A DNA stretch of 64,000 bases from Saprospiraceae bacterium (GTDB lineage: Bacteria > Bacteroidota > Bacteroidia > Chitinophagales > Saprospiraceae): positions 1 to 64,000 of the forward strand of contig JADJNF010000002.1 in assembly GCA_016714445.1 (NCBI GenBank), in the 5' to 3' direction. The position numbers were made by a program, and so were the translations under genes. Positions 11,401 through 20,898 of this stretch are shown here, piece by piece. The first letter of the stretch is position 1, and each line of letters opens with the position of its first letter. The notes beneath the pieces were generated by a model. The model made no database searches and had not been told where the DNA came from. It saw only the letters and a program-made list of their open reading frames with translations.

Positions 11401-12052
11401 GCTCATAGAAATGACCAGAAACTGTTTCGATCAGTTCATTGTAAACAGGTATTTGTTCATGAAGAATTTTATTTATTGATAATACAAAACCTTCTGGATC
11501 AGAAAATAAATGTTTGCTCAATTCTGCAGATTGAGAACAGTCAGCACCTATCAAAGCATCTGGAGGTGCAGGTATTTCAAACATTTTGCAAAAAAGATGA
11601 TTGGTAAATAAGATTTCTCTATTTTCATTCTCAACCAATACACCTGATTGGAGATTGGCTAATAGCGTTTTGAATAAGTTTATGGTCCTTTTCAGGTTTT
11701 CTTCTGTTCCTTTATTTTTTTGTATTTGAAGGTTGATAAATTCTGAAATTTTGTATAAGTCATCCTTTTCAGATTTGTCAAAAAAATGATCTTCGTCTAC
11801 AAGTTGAAATACAACTTCTTTTAGTTTTTCTATTGTAATCTGTCTTACTTCAGATTTCTTTTTAAGACTTTCGTTTACTTCTTGAAATTCTTTCTCACTG
11901 ACACTGAATGCATGATTCATTATATCTTTATCACGCTCAAAGGATAGGTATGACTGATTGATATGTTTAAGAAATTCCTGAATTTCTGCATCCTTTTGTA
12001 GATCATCATTTAGGAATTTATTGATCTGCTTTTTCAGTAATTTATGATACAT
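8476..12052 (-). CDS. Hybrid sensor histidine kinase with PAS/GAF input, receiver and HPt (frameshifted)
   Basis: The reconstructed protein of about 1190 residues has, in order: an N-terminal helical region (to about 130), two PAS-like domains (to about 385, the second with MDAITLADTNGVIRYWNPAA), a GAF domain (about 400-560), a PAS domain with PAC (about 575-690), HisKA with SHEIRTPLNAIIGM, HATPase with NLVGNAIKF and DTGIGM, a receiver with phospho-Asp in LILMDIQMPEMDG, and a C-terminal HPt with IAHRMKPS. No membrane segments are evident, so it is probably cytosolic. One extra T in the run at 10628-10632 splits the frame in the GAF domain. It is the last gene of the operon behind the sigma-54 regulator and the FIST protein, so it probably starts a His-Asp-His-Asp relay to that regulator. 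Confidence 0.9.
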
Positions 12053-12074
12053 AATACTTTGTTTTATGTGTATA

Positions 12075-13203
12075 TTATTCTTCTGACAGACAAGTGATGG
12101 TCATGGTTTGATTGTGTAATTCGCAAGAAGTGCCTTTTAAAAGAGGAGATATTTCGCCATAAGAGTAGAATCCACAAATAGTAGTTTGACTGCCCAAAAC
12201 ATCTTTGACGGCTTCTACTTCTTCATCAATCCTATCTGACAAAATGAGTTTGCGACCTACACAACTGACAAGAATCGCTAAAGAAGGCTTCATAATATTA
12301 AAATCTGTCACCGAGATATTTGCAGCTTGACTCGCAGCATCTATCAGTCTATCAAAATTTGCTTTCATAAATCTAACTTTGCTGCCTTCAGGGATATCGC
12401 CTGCAAAAATGCATGCTTTTGCTCTCATTATCAATAGACAAAATTGTACGAACAAGGGAATTTTCACTATCATGGAGCTGTACAGAAAGTGGGAACAAAA
12501 GTGCTGAACCAGGCAATTCTTCGGAGTATTTTCCTAAATATTCTTTGTAAAGCTCTAAAGCATTTTTCCCATCTATCTCGAATAGTTCGTTTGCGTTAGA
12601 TTTTGTTACTAATCTTTGCAAACCAAAAGGCTCCCATCCTCCCATAGAGCTGTGTGATACTTTTAATTTATCACCATAAAACGCCAAAGCCAATATTTTG
12701 CCAGAAGTAGGTGCTTCATTCAATCCTACCAAGGTGTTTTGAAAATGAGGACCGTCTCCAGCCAATCCCCCTGTAATAGGTATGTAGTCATCTATCACTT
12801 CATTCATTCCTTTGACAAGTTCGCTTCCATTTACTTTGCTGCCGTCTGAGAGCACGAAAATATACCGTAAGTCTTGCGTATCAAAACGGGAAACTAGGTT
12901 TTTACCTGCATCATAACTATCTGAATACTGATCTATTGAGATACTATTGGAAAGTACTTGGGTGTGATCAAACTGTATCGCTACAGCGGAAATACTGTTG
13001 TCCAACACTTGATCATCATATATCTCTCCTGCGGTAGAACAGTATGCTATATCTGCTTTTGGAAATGCGGATGATATATTAGTAATAACTTTTTTGTCAT
13101 TCAATAAATGTTTGCTGCCAAAACATAACACGACATCTATCAAGTCATCTTTCTCAACGTTATATTGATGATTATCAGTAATTTGGAACTGTTTTATTTT
13201 CAT
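12075..13203 (-). CDS. FIST-domain sensor protein (frameshifted)
   Basis: The reconstructed protein of about 376 residues has FIST_N (about 30-220; AYCSTAGEIYDDQV, FVLSDGSKVNG, ITGGLAGDG) followed by FIST_C (about 225-365; LYKEYLGKYSEELPG, LAILVSCVGRKLIL, CGFYSYGEISP). FIST proteins are cytosolic ligand-binding sensors; the NosP members bind heme and sense nitric oxide next to a hybrid histidine kinase. This gene lies between the sigma-54 regulator (3 bp away) and a hybrid kinase (22 bp away), matching that arrangement. One extra T near 12409-12413 breaks the frame; removing it reads MHFAGDIPEGSK. The ligand is not known, and heme binding is only a possibility. Confidence 0.88.
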
Positions 13204-13206
13204 ATT

Positions 13207-14577
13207 TTATTTTTTTAAGTTGATTTCACCACTTTTTATCATATTGTAAATAGTGGATTTACCGATGTCTAACTTATCAGCTGTCAATACCACATTGTTG
13301 TCATACTTTTTTAGGAAAAAGGAAATAATGTCGGCTGTATATTCTTTCATGGTCTTCTCGCCGACAAGAAAGTGGTCATTGTCTCTGACCTTATGAAAAT
13401 TGATATCATTTTCGTTGATTTCTTGACCATCACACATGACGCACGCAAGATCCATCATTGATTTGAGTTCGCGTACATTACCAGGAAAATGGTATTTTAT
13501 AAGTTTTTCTTTTGCTGATGTGGTCAAAGTGGGCGCTTTTACTTTATTTTCTTTAGCATATTCATCGATAAAATGTTTAGCCAGAATATAAGTGTCTTGT
13601 CCTCGATCACGAAGTGGTGGCAACTCTATGGGAAGACCGATGATCCTAAAATAAAGGTCTTCTCTGAAATTACCATTTTTGACTTCATCTGCCAAGTTTT
13701 TGTGGGTAGCAGTGATGAGTCTTACATCAAATTTTACGCTACTATTGCCACCTACTCTAGTCACTTCACGTTCCTGTAAAGCTCTCAGGATTTTGCTTTG
13801 CAGATTGAGTTCTAATTCCCCTATTTCATCAAGAAACAATGTACCGCCATCTGCTTCTTCAAATTTTCCTTTTTTCTGATTTAGCGCACCAGTAAATGCA
13901 CCTTTTTCGTGTCCGAAAAGTTCACTTTCTATCAGTTCTTTAGGTATTGCTGCCATATTTACCGCGACAAATGGTTTTTTTCTCCTTTCGCTATTGTAAT
14001 GAATGGCTTTAGCTACTACTTCTTTTCCGGTACCGGTCTCTCCTGTAATAGATACATTGATATTAGAATGTATAGCTTTTTCGATGAGTCTAAATGACTT
14101 TTTTAAGGCGTCACTCTGACCGATAATAGTTTTTTCAAAGTTAAACTTGGTTTCAAGTTGTTCTTTTAATGATTCTACTTCTTGTTTTAAATGGACATTT
14201 TCACGAATATTTATGATAGACCGCCATAACATATCTTTGGTGTGATCATCCTTGATGATGTAGTCTCTTGCTCCGGATTTTAATAAATCCACAGCTACAG
14301 CAATCTCTTCCTGACCACTGATGACAACTACTGGTAGTTGATTATTGACAGCCTTTATTTTTGTCAATAGCTTATCACCGCTCATATCAGGCAATCCAAA
14401 ATCAATACAAACCACGTCGGGTTGATGGTACAATTCAGACAAACACTCTTTCGCAGTGGTAAAGAGTCTGATGTCATAATCCGGATTGAGAGATAGATGA
14501 TGCTTTAATAATTGACCATACCAAGGATCATCTTCTACAATGAATATGGTGAATAGTTGTTTTGCCACGATAAACAC
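13207..14577 (-). CDS. Sigma-54-dependent NtrC-type response regulator
   Basis: A 456-residue activator. The receiver domain (about 8-125) has VEDD, the phospho-Asp in VCIDFGLPDMSG and Lys in YIIKDD. A coiled linker precedes the AAA+ domain (about 150-385) with Walker A GETGTGKE, the sigma-54-contacting GAFTGA loop, Walker B GTLFLDEIGEL and the arginine region FREDLYFRI. A Fis-type helix-turn-helix ends the chain (VLTADKLDIGKSTIYNMI). No ATG is available: GTG at 14577 or GTG at 14568 are the candidate starts. It leads the operon with the FIST protein and hybrid kinase. It is the natural candidate to bind the TTCCA-N5-TGGAA palindromes and activate the three EPS operons, which is inferred from position and architecture. 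Confidence 0.92.
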   Translation of the reverse strand: MFIVAKQLFTIFIVEDDPWYGQLLKHHLSLNPDYDIRLFTTAKECLSELYHQPDVVCIDFGLPDMSGDKLLTKIKAVNNQLPVVVISGQEEIAVAVDLLKSGARDYIIKDDHTKDMLWRSIINIRENVHLKQEVESLKEQLETKFNFEKTIIGQSDALKKSFRLIEKAIHSNINVSITGETGTGKEVVAKAIHYNSERRKKPFVAVNMAAIPKELIESELFGHEKGAFTGALNQKKGKFEEADGGTLFLDEIGELELNLQSKILRALQEREVTRVGGNSSVKFDVRLITATHKNLADEVKNGNFREDLYFRIIGLPIELPPLRDRGQDTYILAKHFIDEYAKENKVKAPTLTTSAKEKLIKYHFPGNVRELKSMMDLACVMCDGQEINENDINFHKVRDNDHFLVGEKTMKEYTADIISFFLKKYDNNVVLTADKLDIGKSTIYNMIKSGEINLKK

Positions 14578-14591
14578 AATTAATTGTCCAA

Positions 14592-14599
14592 CAAAGGTA
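14592..14599 (-). promoter_or_regulatory. Possible -7 box for the regulator operon
   Basis: On the minus strand TACCTTTG matches the Bacteroidota -7 consensus TANNTTTG, 15 bp upstream of the GTG at 14577. No good TTTG -33 box is found at the normal spacing, so this is tentative. Confidence 0.35.
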
Positions 14600-14848
14600 A
14601 GGATATAATGTGTTTTTGCAGATAAAAATATGCAAACCTAAAATTAGAAGCATTGTTCCACACGTCAGTTAAATTTCCTTTGTCAACTCTGAAGGTTTTG
14701 TCTTTAATACGTTACCGCCGAAATCCAACCTTACTTCTTAACTGAGTAATTTTTTTGACATTAGGTCGTTAAAATTACTAAGTAGGGTCTGCTAAATTCA
14801 CAAAAAATGATATCAAATAATAACAATGGTTATATGATAACTGCATGT

Positions 14849-15196
14849 TTAAATTTGAAGCTCATCAAACACCTGCTCCAGTTTAATTAAGTCAGCTGCA
14901 CTCAATCTTCACCTTCTACGCCTTGAGTATTCATACGCTCTGCTTGAGTTTTGTGAAAGCCACTTTTCAGAATACCCTAAGTAGTTCTTTTTTAGGGTTT
15001 TGTCTATTTGCAAAAATGATAAAATTTCAACTCTATCTTCGATTACTCTAAAGTACAGGTATTCAAAGATAAAATCACCTCTTGATCTTTTATTTACATC
15101 AAAGTTTGATAAATATATGGGTTAATTGAAATCAGATTTAATGTCTTTTCTATATTGAATGCTAAATTTTGGTTCTTTTGTGTCGTTTTCTTCCAT
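14849..15196 (-). pseudogene. Degenerate small ORF with two in-frame stops
   Basis: Read from the ATG at 15196, a single frame of 115 codons ends with TAA at 14849. It looks coding throughout (MEENDTKEPKFSIQYRKD, then RSRGDFIFEYLYFRVIEDR, then LSAADLIKLEQVFDELQI) but contains TAA at 15122-15124 and TGA at 14909-14911. The rest of the frame is intact, so these are nonsense changes rather than indels, unlike most other breaks in this window. I do not recognise the family. It lies between the regulator operon and the WecA-like gene, on the same strand. Confidence 0.4.
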
Positions 15197-15458
15197 TTTC
15201 AATTGTTTGCAATCTCTAGGCATTGTCTGTCCAAAATTTTATAACTTTTCTAATTCTTCGGGCTCTTTTCCTCATTGGCTCTTTCTCCCTTCGGGTTTCT
15301 TTGCCGTCCTTCCTTTTTCTTGAACCTTTCAACCGTGCATCAAGTTTTTAAAATTGACTAATTCCTTACCTAAAATTTTAGTTTCATTCTCTAAGGGACT
15401 ATCTTCTTAGAACTAAAAACATATGTTTATCTAACTCAAATCTTAATGTTCATAAAGC

Positions 15459-16565
15459 CTACAAAAAAAGACTACATCTGTGACTCCATTTGTTTAATTT
15501 TTGTTGCCATTCATTTACTTGTTTATTGATATTCAGAATATAATACATGATGCTCAGCATCGCGACTATACCCAATAAGATGATGTCTAATGTCCAAATA
15601 AAGTGAAATAAAAATGCGAGTATTACTAGGCCTAGGCTCAACATGGATATGATAAAAGTCACCTTTGTGTGCTTCAATCCCAATTCTAGAAATAGATGAT
15701 GGATATGTGATCTATCTGCTTTAAATGGCGAATTTCCATTTTTGATTCTAGTGAAATATACACGTAAAGAATCAGCAACTGGTATTATAAATACGGCAAT
15801 AATTAAAGGAAGTAACCAGATTACTTCGGCCCCAATTGTATCCTTAGATGCAATATTTATTAAATCAATAGCTATTCCTATCATCAGAAAACCTAAAAAA
15901 AGTGAACCTGCATCACCCATAAATATCTTATGTTTAATACTGAATACATTGAACCTTAAAAAACTGATCAAGCTACCCGCTACGATCAAACATAGCAAAT
16001 TATAAAATTCATGCCCAATATAATAGCTGATTGTAGCAAGTATTATAAAACCTATAAGCATTAATCCTCCAGCCAGACCGTCAATACCATCCATTAAATT
16101 AAATGCATTAATGACTCCAGTAATTAGTATGACTGAGAGTATGTATTGGGCGACCATTGAAATGTCATAAATACCCAATATGCCATGAAATGAAGTCAAT
16201 CTGTAACCAGCCATAGCAATAATTATGGCGCAAAGCAGCTGAACTACAAGTTTATATGATGCTTTAATGTCCTTTTTGTCATCTATTGCTCCAATAATCA
16301 ACAACACATAACTGCCCCCCAATAGTTTTACCAACGCACTTGAAATATGCTCAAATCTTGCTAGTAACAATAAAGTGAGCAGTAATGTAAAACCAATCGC
16401 TAAGCCGCCTACCAAAGGAATATGGTTTTGATGGATTTTGCGATGATCTGGTTTATCTACCAGACCAATTCTAATAGCAATGGATCTAAAGATAGGCATC
16501 ACTATTATGGATAAAAAAAATGATAGTACGATGCCCAAAACTAAAAATATATCTGATGGTGCCAT
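15459..16565 (-). CDS. WecA/MraY-like undecaprenyl-phosphate sugar-1-phosphate transferase
   Basis: A 368-residue polytopic membrane enzyme of glycosyltransferase family 4 (MraY/WecA). It carries the family signatures LVDKPDHRKIH near the N-terminus, FNLMDGIDGLAGG, FMGDAGSLFLGF with catalytic aspartates, and RSHIHHLFLELGL. It should transfer a sugar-1-phosphate (GlcNAc-type in WecA) to undecaprenyl phosphate and so start the EPS repeat unit. It follows the DUF1972 glycosyltransferase by 6 bp and shares its sigma-54-like promoter. Length and motifs are complete. The exact sugar substrate is unknown. Confidence 0.9.
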   Translation of the reverse strand: MAPSDIFLVLGIVLSFFLSIIVMPIFRSIAIRIGLVDKPDHRKIHQNHIPLVGGLAIGFTLLLTLLLLARFEHISSALVKLLGGSYVLLIIGAIDDKKDIKASYKLVVQLLCAIIIAMAGYRLTSFHGILGIYDISMVAQYILSVILITGVINAFNLMDGIDGLAGGLMLIGFIILATISYYIGHEFYNLLCLIVAGSLISFLRFNVFSIKHKIFMGDAGSLFLGFLMIGIAIDLINIASKDTIGAEVIWLLPLIIAVFIIPVADSLRVYFTRIKNGNSPFKADRSHIHHLFLELGLKHTKVTFIISMLSLGLVILAFLFHFIWTLDIILLGIVAMLSIMYYILNINKQVNEWQQKLNKWSHRCSLFL

Positions 16566-16571
16566 GATTAT

Positions 16572-17795
16572 TTATTTTTCGAAAAACAGTTTTTGGAAAT
16601 GTAGGTGATATAATTCTCGTTTTAGCAACTCTCCTGCCGGTAATAAAGTTACCGAAGGCGTGATAGATGATTTCGGCTCATTGACTAAAACTTCTCGTAT
16701 TAATGCCCGGTATTTATCAGCTATTGTTTTCCATGTGTATCTACGATAAGCAATCTCCATCATTGTATTGCCGATAGATTTTACGTCTGCAATTTGGGTA
16801 TTGTTGATTAGATTTATGAGTTCTTCTTCATTATAAAAATATCTGGCCTTGTTTTCTGTTGTCGTACGATTGTAGGTAACACCGTAAGAAAAAATAGGTA
16901 AGCCCAGGTACATAGCTTCCACTAAGGAAGGATTGGTACCTCCGGCTGAGTGTCCAGGTATGTAAAGGAATGCATTACCACGTATCATATCTAAGGTCGA
17001 TTGGTCATAGATAGGATCTATCAAAAAGATATGATTGAAGGAGCTATACATTTTTTTAAGGTTTTTGCCATAATCACTATTATTCCAGTTGCCTATGATG
17101 ACTAGACGGTGTTTGGGTAGTTTTGCAAAAGCACTTAGTACAATATCCACATTATTTTCTGGTTCGATACGGCATACCTTAAAAGCGTAAGGCAATCCAA
17201 GAAATGGATAAGAAGTTTTTAATGACGTTTGTACAGGAACAGTCATAGTATGATCTGCGCCATATTCTATAATTCTGCTTAGAGTCCCATATCTGACCGC
17301 TGTATAATCTTGGATAGATTCATTATCTGAAATGTCTATATGAGAATATTTTACGGCCATTTTTTCTGCCCACCATAGATACCATTTGGCAGGTCTGCTC
17401 CATTTGTTCCGTTTCCATTCAATACCATCTATAGAAATAATGATTTTTTTATTTGTAAAAAATTTTACAAAAGGAAGCAACCATGCACCAGCAACTCCTA
17501 ATATCAAAAGTACATCTGCATAAAATAAGGCATGGATTATAGACCAAGAATCATAAGGTATGCTTTGGATTCCATTTGCATCCAAAGGTAAATATACAAG
17601 ACGGGCATTTTTGTATTTGGGTTGACGGTCAGCCTGTACATATTTCTTTCCAGAGCAATAGACGGTGATGTCATATTCATCACTCATATTGTCCACAAGA
17701 TGCTCAGCCAATGTTTCGAATCCACCATATTTGGCTGGGAGACCTACTGTGCCTATGATGGCTATTTTTTGTTTATTACTCCTTTGATTATTCAT
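16572..17795 (-). CDS. DUF1972-type glycosyltransferase (GT4)
   Basis: The N-terminal domain matches DUF1972 rhamnosyl/galactosyl-transferase-like enzymes (KIAIIGTVGLPAKYGGFETL, then VYCSGK, then YDSWSIIHAL). The C-terminal GT-B domain carries an ESIQ region and the SAGGTNPSLVEAMYLGLPI donor motif. The first ATG of the open frame is at 17861, but the preferred start is the ATG at 17795 (MNNQRSNKQK). It lies just before the conserved domain, and the sigma-54-like promoter at 17820-17834 overlaps the upstream extension. The protein has about 407 residues. In DUF1972 enzymes this step usually adds the second sugar to the lipid carrier; the acceptor would be the product of the next gene. Sugar specificity is unknown. 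Confidence 0.87.
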   Translation of the reverse strand: MNNQRSNKQKIAIIGTVGLPAKYGGFETLAEHLVDNMSDEYDITVYCSGKKYVQADRQPKYKNARLVYLPLDANGIQSIPYDSWSIIHALFYADVLLILGVAGAWLLPFVKFFTNKKIIISIDGIEWKRNKWSRPAKWYLWWAEKMAVKYSHIDISDNESIQDYTAVRYGTLSRIIEYGADHTMTVPVQTSLKTSYPFLGLPYAFKVCRIEPENNVDIVLSAFAKLPKHRLVIIGNWNNSDYGKNLKKMYSSFNHIFLIDPIYDQSTLDMIRGNAFLYIPGHSAGGTNPSLVEAMYLGLPIFSYGVTYNRTTTENKARYFYNEEELINLINNTQIADVKSIGNTMMEIAYRRYTWKTIADKYRALIREVLVNEPKSSITPSVTLLPAGELLKRELYHLHFQKLFFEK

Positions 17796-17819
17796 GCATA
17801 AATATTTGATAAGGAGAAT

Positions 17820-17834
17820 ACCAACGCCATGCCA
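17820..17834 (-). promoter_or_regulatory. Sigma-54-like promoter of EPS operon 2
   Basis: On the minus strand TGGCATGGCGTTGGT, with GG-N10-GT spacing identical to the sites at 1269 and 25226. The implied transcription start near 17808 leaves about 13 nt before the ATG at 17795, which supports that start. Confidence 0.55.
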
Positions 17835-17889
17835 TTTAAATATTGTATTGATATTCAACACATTAGATGTATTGTATTACAATTCTTAA

Positions 17890-17904
17890 TTCCATATTTT
17901 GGAA
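17890..17904 (-). promoter_or_regulatory. EPS palindrome 2 (candidate activator site)
   Basis: TTCCATATTTTGGAA, an exact TTCCA-N5-TGGAA site, 55 bp upstream of the sigma-54-like element at 17834. The arrangement matches that before EPS operon 1. Confidence 0.6.
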
Positions 17905-18237
17905 GTTAATAGCCTATTTTTCCAAATTTTGTTTTAAGTTAGTTATAAATTAAGTACCATAAAACCATGATTAAATAAACAGGCTGATAAATTTTCTGAC
18001 TTTTTAATGAAATCTGTTCTTTATTTTTTTTGATCTGAATATCATATTCGTAATTCGTTCATCTCTAGTAATTTAGGAAAATTTGTAATATTGATAAATT
18101 TTATTGTACATATCATGGTTTGATGCAAACTTGGTAACTTTTTAGGCTTTACATACATTACTAAAGTAGATAAAAATCTAAAAGGGGCTAAACTAATTTA
18201 AAAACCCTGAATCAGATGAAATTGCCATTTCAAGAAT
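17905..18237. other. Non-coding spacer
   Basis: About 330 AT-rich bases between the divergent EPS operon 2 and the ATPase gene. No gene or clear structure is visible here. Confidence 0.5.
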
Positions 18238-18360
18238 AATTCGCCATCTGAGTGCATTATTATATTAAGTTGGCGAATTATAAATTAAATAATTGTTCGC
18301 ATGATTTGACTTGTATATATCGCCAAGTTGTATTATTTTTGCCCTATGTTGGCGAATTTT
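18238..18360 (+). promoter_or_regulatory. Four TTGGCGAAT-type repeats upstream of the ATPase
   Basis: AATTCGCCA (18238), TTGGCGAATTA (18270), ATCGCCAA (18319) and TTGGCGAATTTT (18349) occur in alternating orientation in the 140 bp before the ATG at 18374. They look like an operator array or a recombination/regulatory element tied to this gene. Function is inferred. Confidence 0.45.
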
Positions 18361-18373
18361 AATAAGGTATAAA

Positions 18374-19798
18374 ATGGAGATAATAGGTAGAAAAAAAGAA
18401 TTAGCAATCTTTGACAGGCTTATAAAAAGTACAGAATCTGAATTTTTAGCCGTTTACGGAAGACGAAGAGTCGGAAAGACATATCTCATAAGGGAAGCAT
18501 TAAGTTCAAAAATTACGTTTGAGTGCACAGGTCTAATGGATGCTAACAAAGATGATCAACTGCTTAATTTCTGGATTACGTTATCGAAGATACATGATAT
18601 TCCAGTTATTCCGCCCAACGCATGGCTGAAGGCATTCCAGTATCTGGAAGACTACTTGAATACATTGAAACCATCAAAAGGAAAGAAAAAAGTGGTCTTC
18701 TTTGACGAGATATCATGGTACGATACCGCACGGTCTGGCTTCCTGCCAGCATTTACACAGTTTTGGAATAGCTATTGCAGTAAGCAAAAAGATATCTTGC
18801 TTATCATATGTGGCTCAGCTGCTTCATGGATCATTGGTAAAGTGATCAATAGCCGCGGTGGGTTACACAATCGATTGACCCAAACTATAAGGCTTGAAGC
18901 TTTTGATCTTCAGGAGACCAATGAATATTTGCGTTATCGAAAAGTGAAACTAAGCGAAAAGATATTGCCCAATTGTATATGTGCCTGGGTGGCATTCCAT
19001 ATTATCTCAAACTAGTATCAAACGGACAAAGTATTCCACAAATATTGGATGCCCTTTTTTTGACAAAGAAGCCAGCCTTAAAGGAGATTTTTAAACTTAT
19101 ATGCTTCATTATTTAAAAACCATCATCTCCATACTACAGTGGTAGAAGCACTGACTAAATCTGCCAAAGGGTTGACTCGTGAGCAGATCATAAAAGCGAC
19201 AAAACTGGGCAGTGGCGGAGGCTTGACGACTATTTTAAACGAATTGGAAGAATGTGGCTTTGTCATCAAAACCAGAGATTTTGACAAACGTAAAGAAGAC
19301 GGTCTTTTTCGTCTGATGGATGAATTCACATTGTTTTATTTTAAATTTATGGTGAGTAAAAATGATATGAAATCAGGTGTTTACTTGTACAATAGTCATG
19401 CATTTAAGACATGGTCAGGTTTTGCTTTTGAAAATCTTTGTTTCAGACATCATCATAAAATAGCAAAGGCCTTAGGATTCAGCGGGATTCAATACCAATA
19501 TTATTCATTTGTAGACAAAGGAGCTGCTGACAGTCGTGGTGCCCAAATTGACCTGATTCTAGATAGAGCAGACAATGTCATAAACATTATAGAAGCTAAA
19601 TTTTATTTGGCCCGACTAGTCATCAATAAAGCTATGGCATTAAATATTGCCGATAAAATAGAAGCTTTGCGAAGAAAAACTAAAACCAAAAAAAATATCT
19701 TTGTAACACTCATTACAGCAATGGGTGTAGAGAAAAATGAATACTATCTAAGTTGGATTACCAATGATTTGGAGATAGAAGATTTTAATAATCTATAA
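18374..19798 (+). CDS. AAA ATPase with C-terminal DUF234/nuclease-like domain (frameshifted)
   Basis: The reconstructed protein of about 475 residues begins MEIIGRKKELAIFDRL. It has a P-loop ATPase domain with Walker A YGRRRVGKTYL, Walker B KVVFFDEISWYD and sensor ICGSAASW. A winged-helix segment follows (VVEALTKSAKGLTREQI), and a C-terminal PD-(D/E)XK-like domain contains QIDLILDRAD and IIEAKFY. Three indels break the frame: a missing A near 18960, a missing T in the run at 19054-19060 and a missing T near 19090, after which it reads LYASLFKNHHLHTT. This family is common and scattered in Bacteroidota and archaea, without a firm function. It sits alone between two EPS operons on the opposite strand and may be an insertion. 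Confidence 0.82.
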
Positions 19799-19807
19799 GT
19801 AATTTTG

Positions 19808-20890
19808 TTACCTAATCTTTTGTAAACCCAACATCTCACAACTCTTCATCACAAAACTATCTTCGTCATATTTGATGATCAGTTGCTTGGCGTAGGTACT
19901 GAGTTTTTCGTAGTGTATTTTATCTTCCAATATATCCACAAGCAGGTGTGATATGTGATTAACGTTTCTGCTATCGGCTTTATAACCATTGACACCATTA
20001 TCTACGAGCTCGGCTATTCCACCTACAGGAGGCACTATGACAGGGAGACCATAAGCCATAGCTTCGATGACTGTAAGGCCAAATGTTTCTACCCATCCAT
20101 CAGGACGAGACAAATTAAGGACCACATCAGCCCATTGATATTGTGGATGTACATCTTTTTGAGTAGGAAATATCGTTAAGTTTTGCGGAAGATTTTGCCC
20201 TGAAAAATACCCTTCTATGTCCATGGCAGAAGCATTCACTACAAGTCGGAAAGCATATTCCGGATTTTTTTTTGCTAGTTGTAAATACTCATTCACCCCT
20301 TTGTATGCTTTGAGGGAGCATATCATCAGCACATTTTTATAATCAGGTGTCACTTTTCTGTTTATAATAGCTTTGGTCAAAAAAGAAGTTTCCAAAGCAT
20401 TATACAGCACATGTCCGGGGTTTTTCATCGTTTCCTGTTCAGATAGATATTTGGATACATAAACTACTTCTGTGGATGTAACGTCTGCTATTCCAAATAG
20501 AATTTTTTTCAATATCCAAGGTTTCATACTTGTTTCGTGGATATGATATATGACCTTACACCCTTTTAACTTTCCCAATATTCCCGCGCCAAATGGCAAC
20601 ACTGTATTGACATATATTACATCACTTTTTATGATGACAGGATACATTTTAATGATCAAAAGCAACTGACTTATCATTAGAAAAATCAATCTCAATAATG
20701 GATTCTGAGCAAATCTATACCAATAATGGTGATATTTGACCCCTTTGATATCTGACAAAAACCCTTCTCTCCCGCTGCATGTGACTATATGACATCCCAT
20801 ACCGTTATTGGTCCAACCATTGACAAGTTGTTTTAATACTTTAGGACTACCGCTATAATCGTTAAGGAGATGAAAGGCAAATATTCTCAT
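19808..20890 (-). CDS. GT4-family glycosyltransferase
   Basis: A 360-residue GT-B glycosyltransferase: N-terminal MRIFAFHLLNDYSGSPKVLKQL, mid-region YHIHETSMKPW, and C-terminal domain with NVLMICSLKAYKGVNEYL and the donor motif ETFGLTVIEAMAYGLPVI. It is the last gene of EPS operon 3, 8 bp after the preceding glycosyltransferase. It should act on the cytosolic face to extend the lipid-linked unit. The frame is intact. Donor and acceptor are unknown. Confidence 0.87.
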   Translation of the reverse strand: MRIFAFHLLNDYSGSPKVLKQLVNGWTNNGMGCHIVTCSGREGFLSDIKGVKYHHYWYRFAQNPLLRLIFLMISQLLLIIKMYPVIIKSDVIYVNTVLPFGAGILGKLKGCKVIYHIHETSMKPWILKKILFGIADVTSTEVVYVSKYLSEQETMKNPGHVLYNALETSFLTKAIINRKVTPDYKNVLMICSLKAYKGVNEYLQLAKKNPEYAFRLVVNASAMDIEGYFSGQNLPQNLTIFPTQKDVHPQYQWADVVLNLSRPDGWVETFGLTVIEAMAYGLPVIVPPVGGIAELVDNGVNGYKADSRNVNHISHLLVDILEDKIHYEKLSTYAKQLIIKYDEDSFVMKSCEMLGLQKIR

Positions 20891-20898
20891 GGTTTTAT

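Noticed and set aside
1..20000. Phase variation at homopolymer runs
   Set aside because: Most runs are only 3-8 bases and the breaks hit many unrelated genes at once, which fits sequencing error better than regulated switching.
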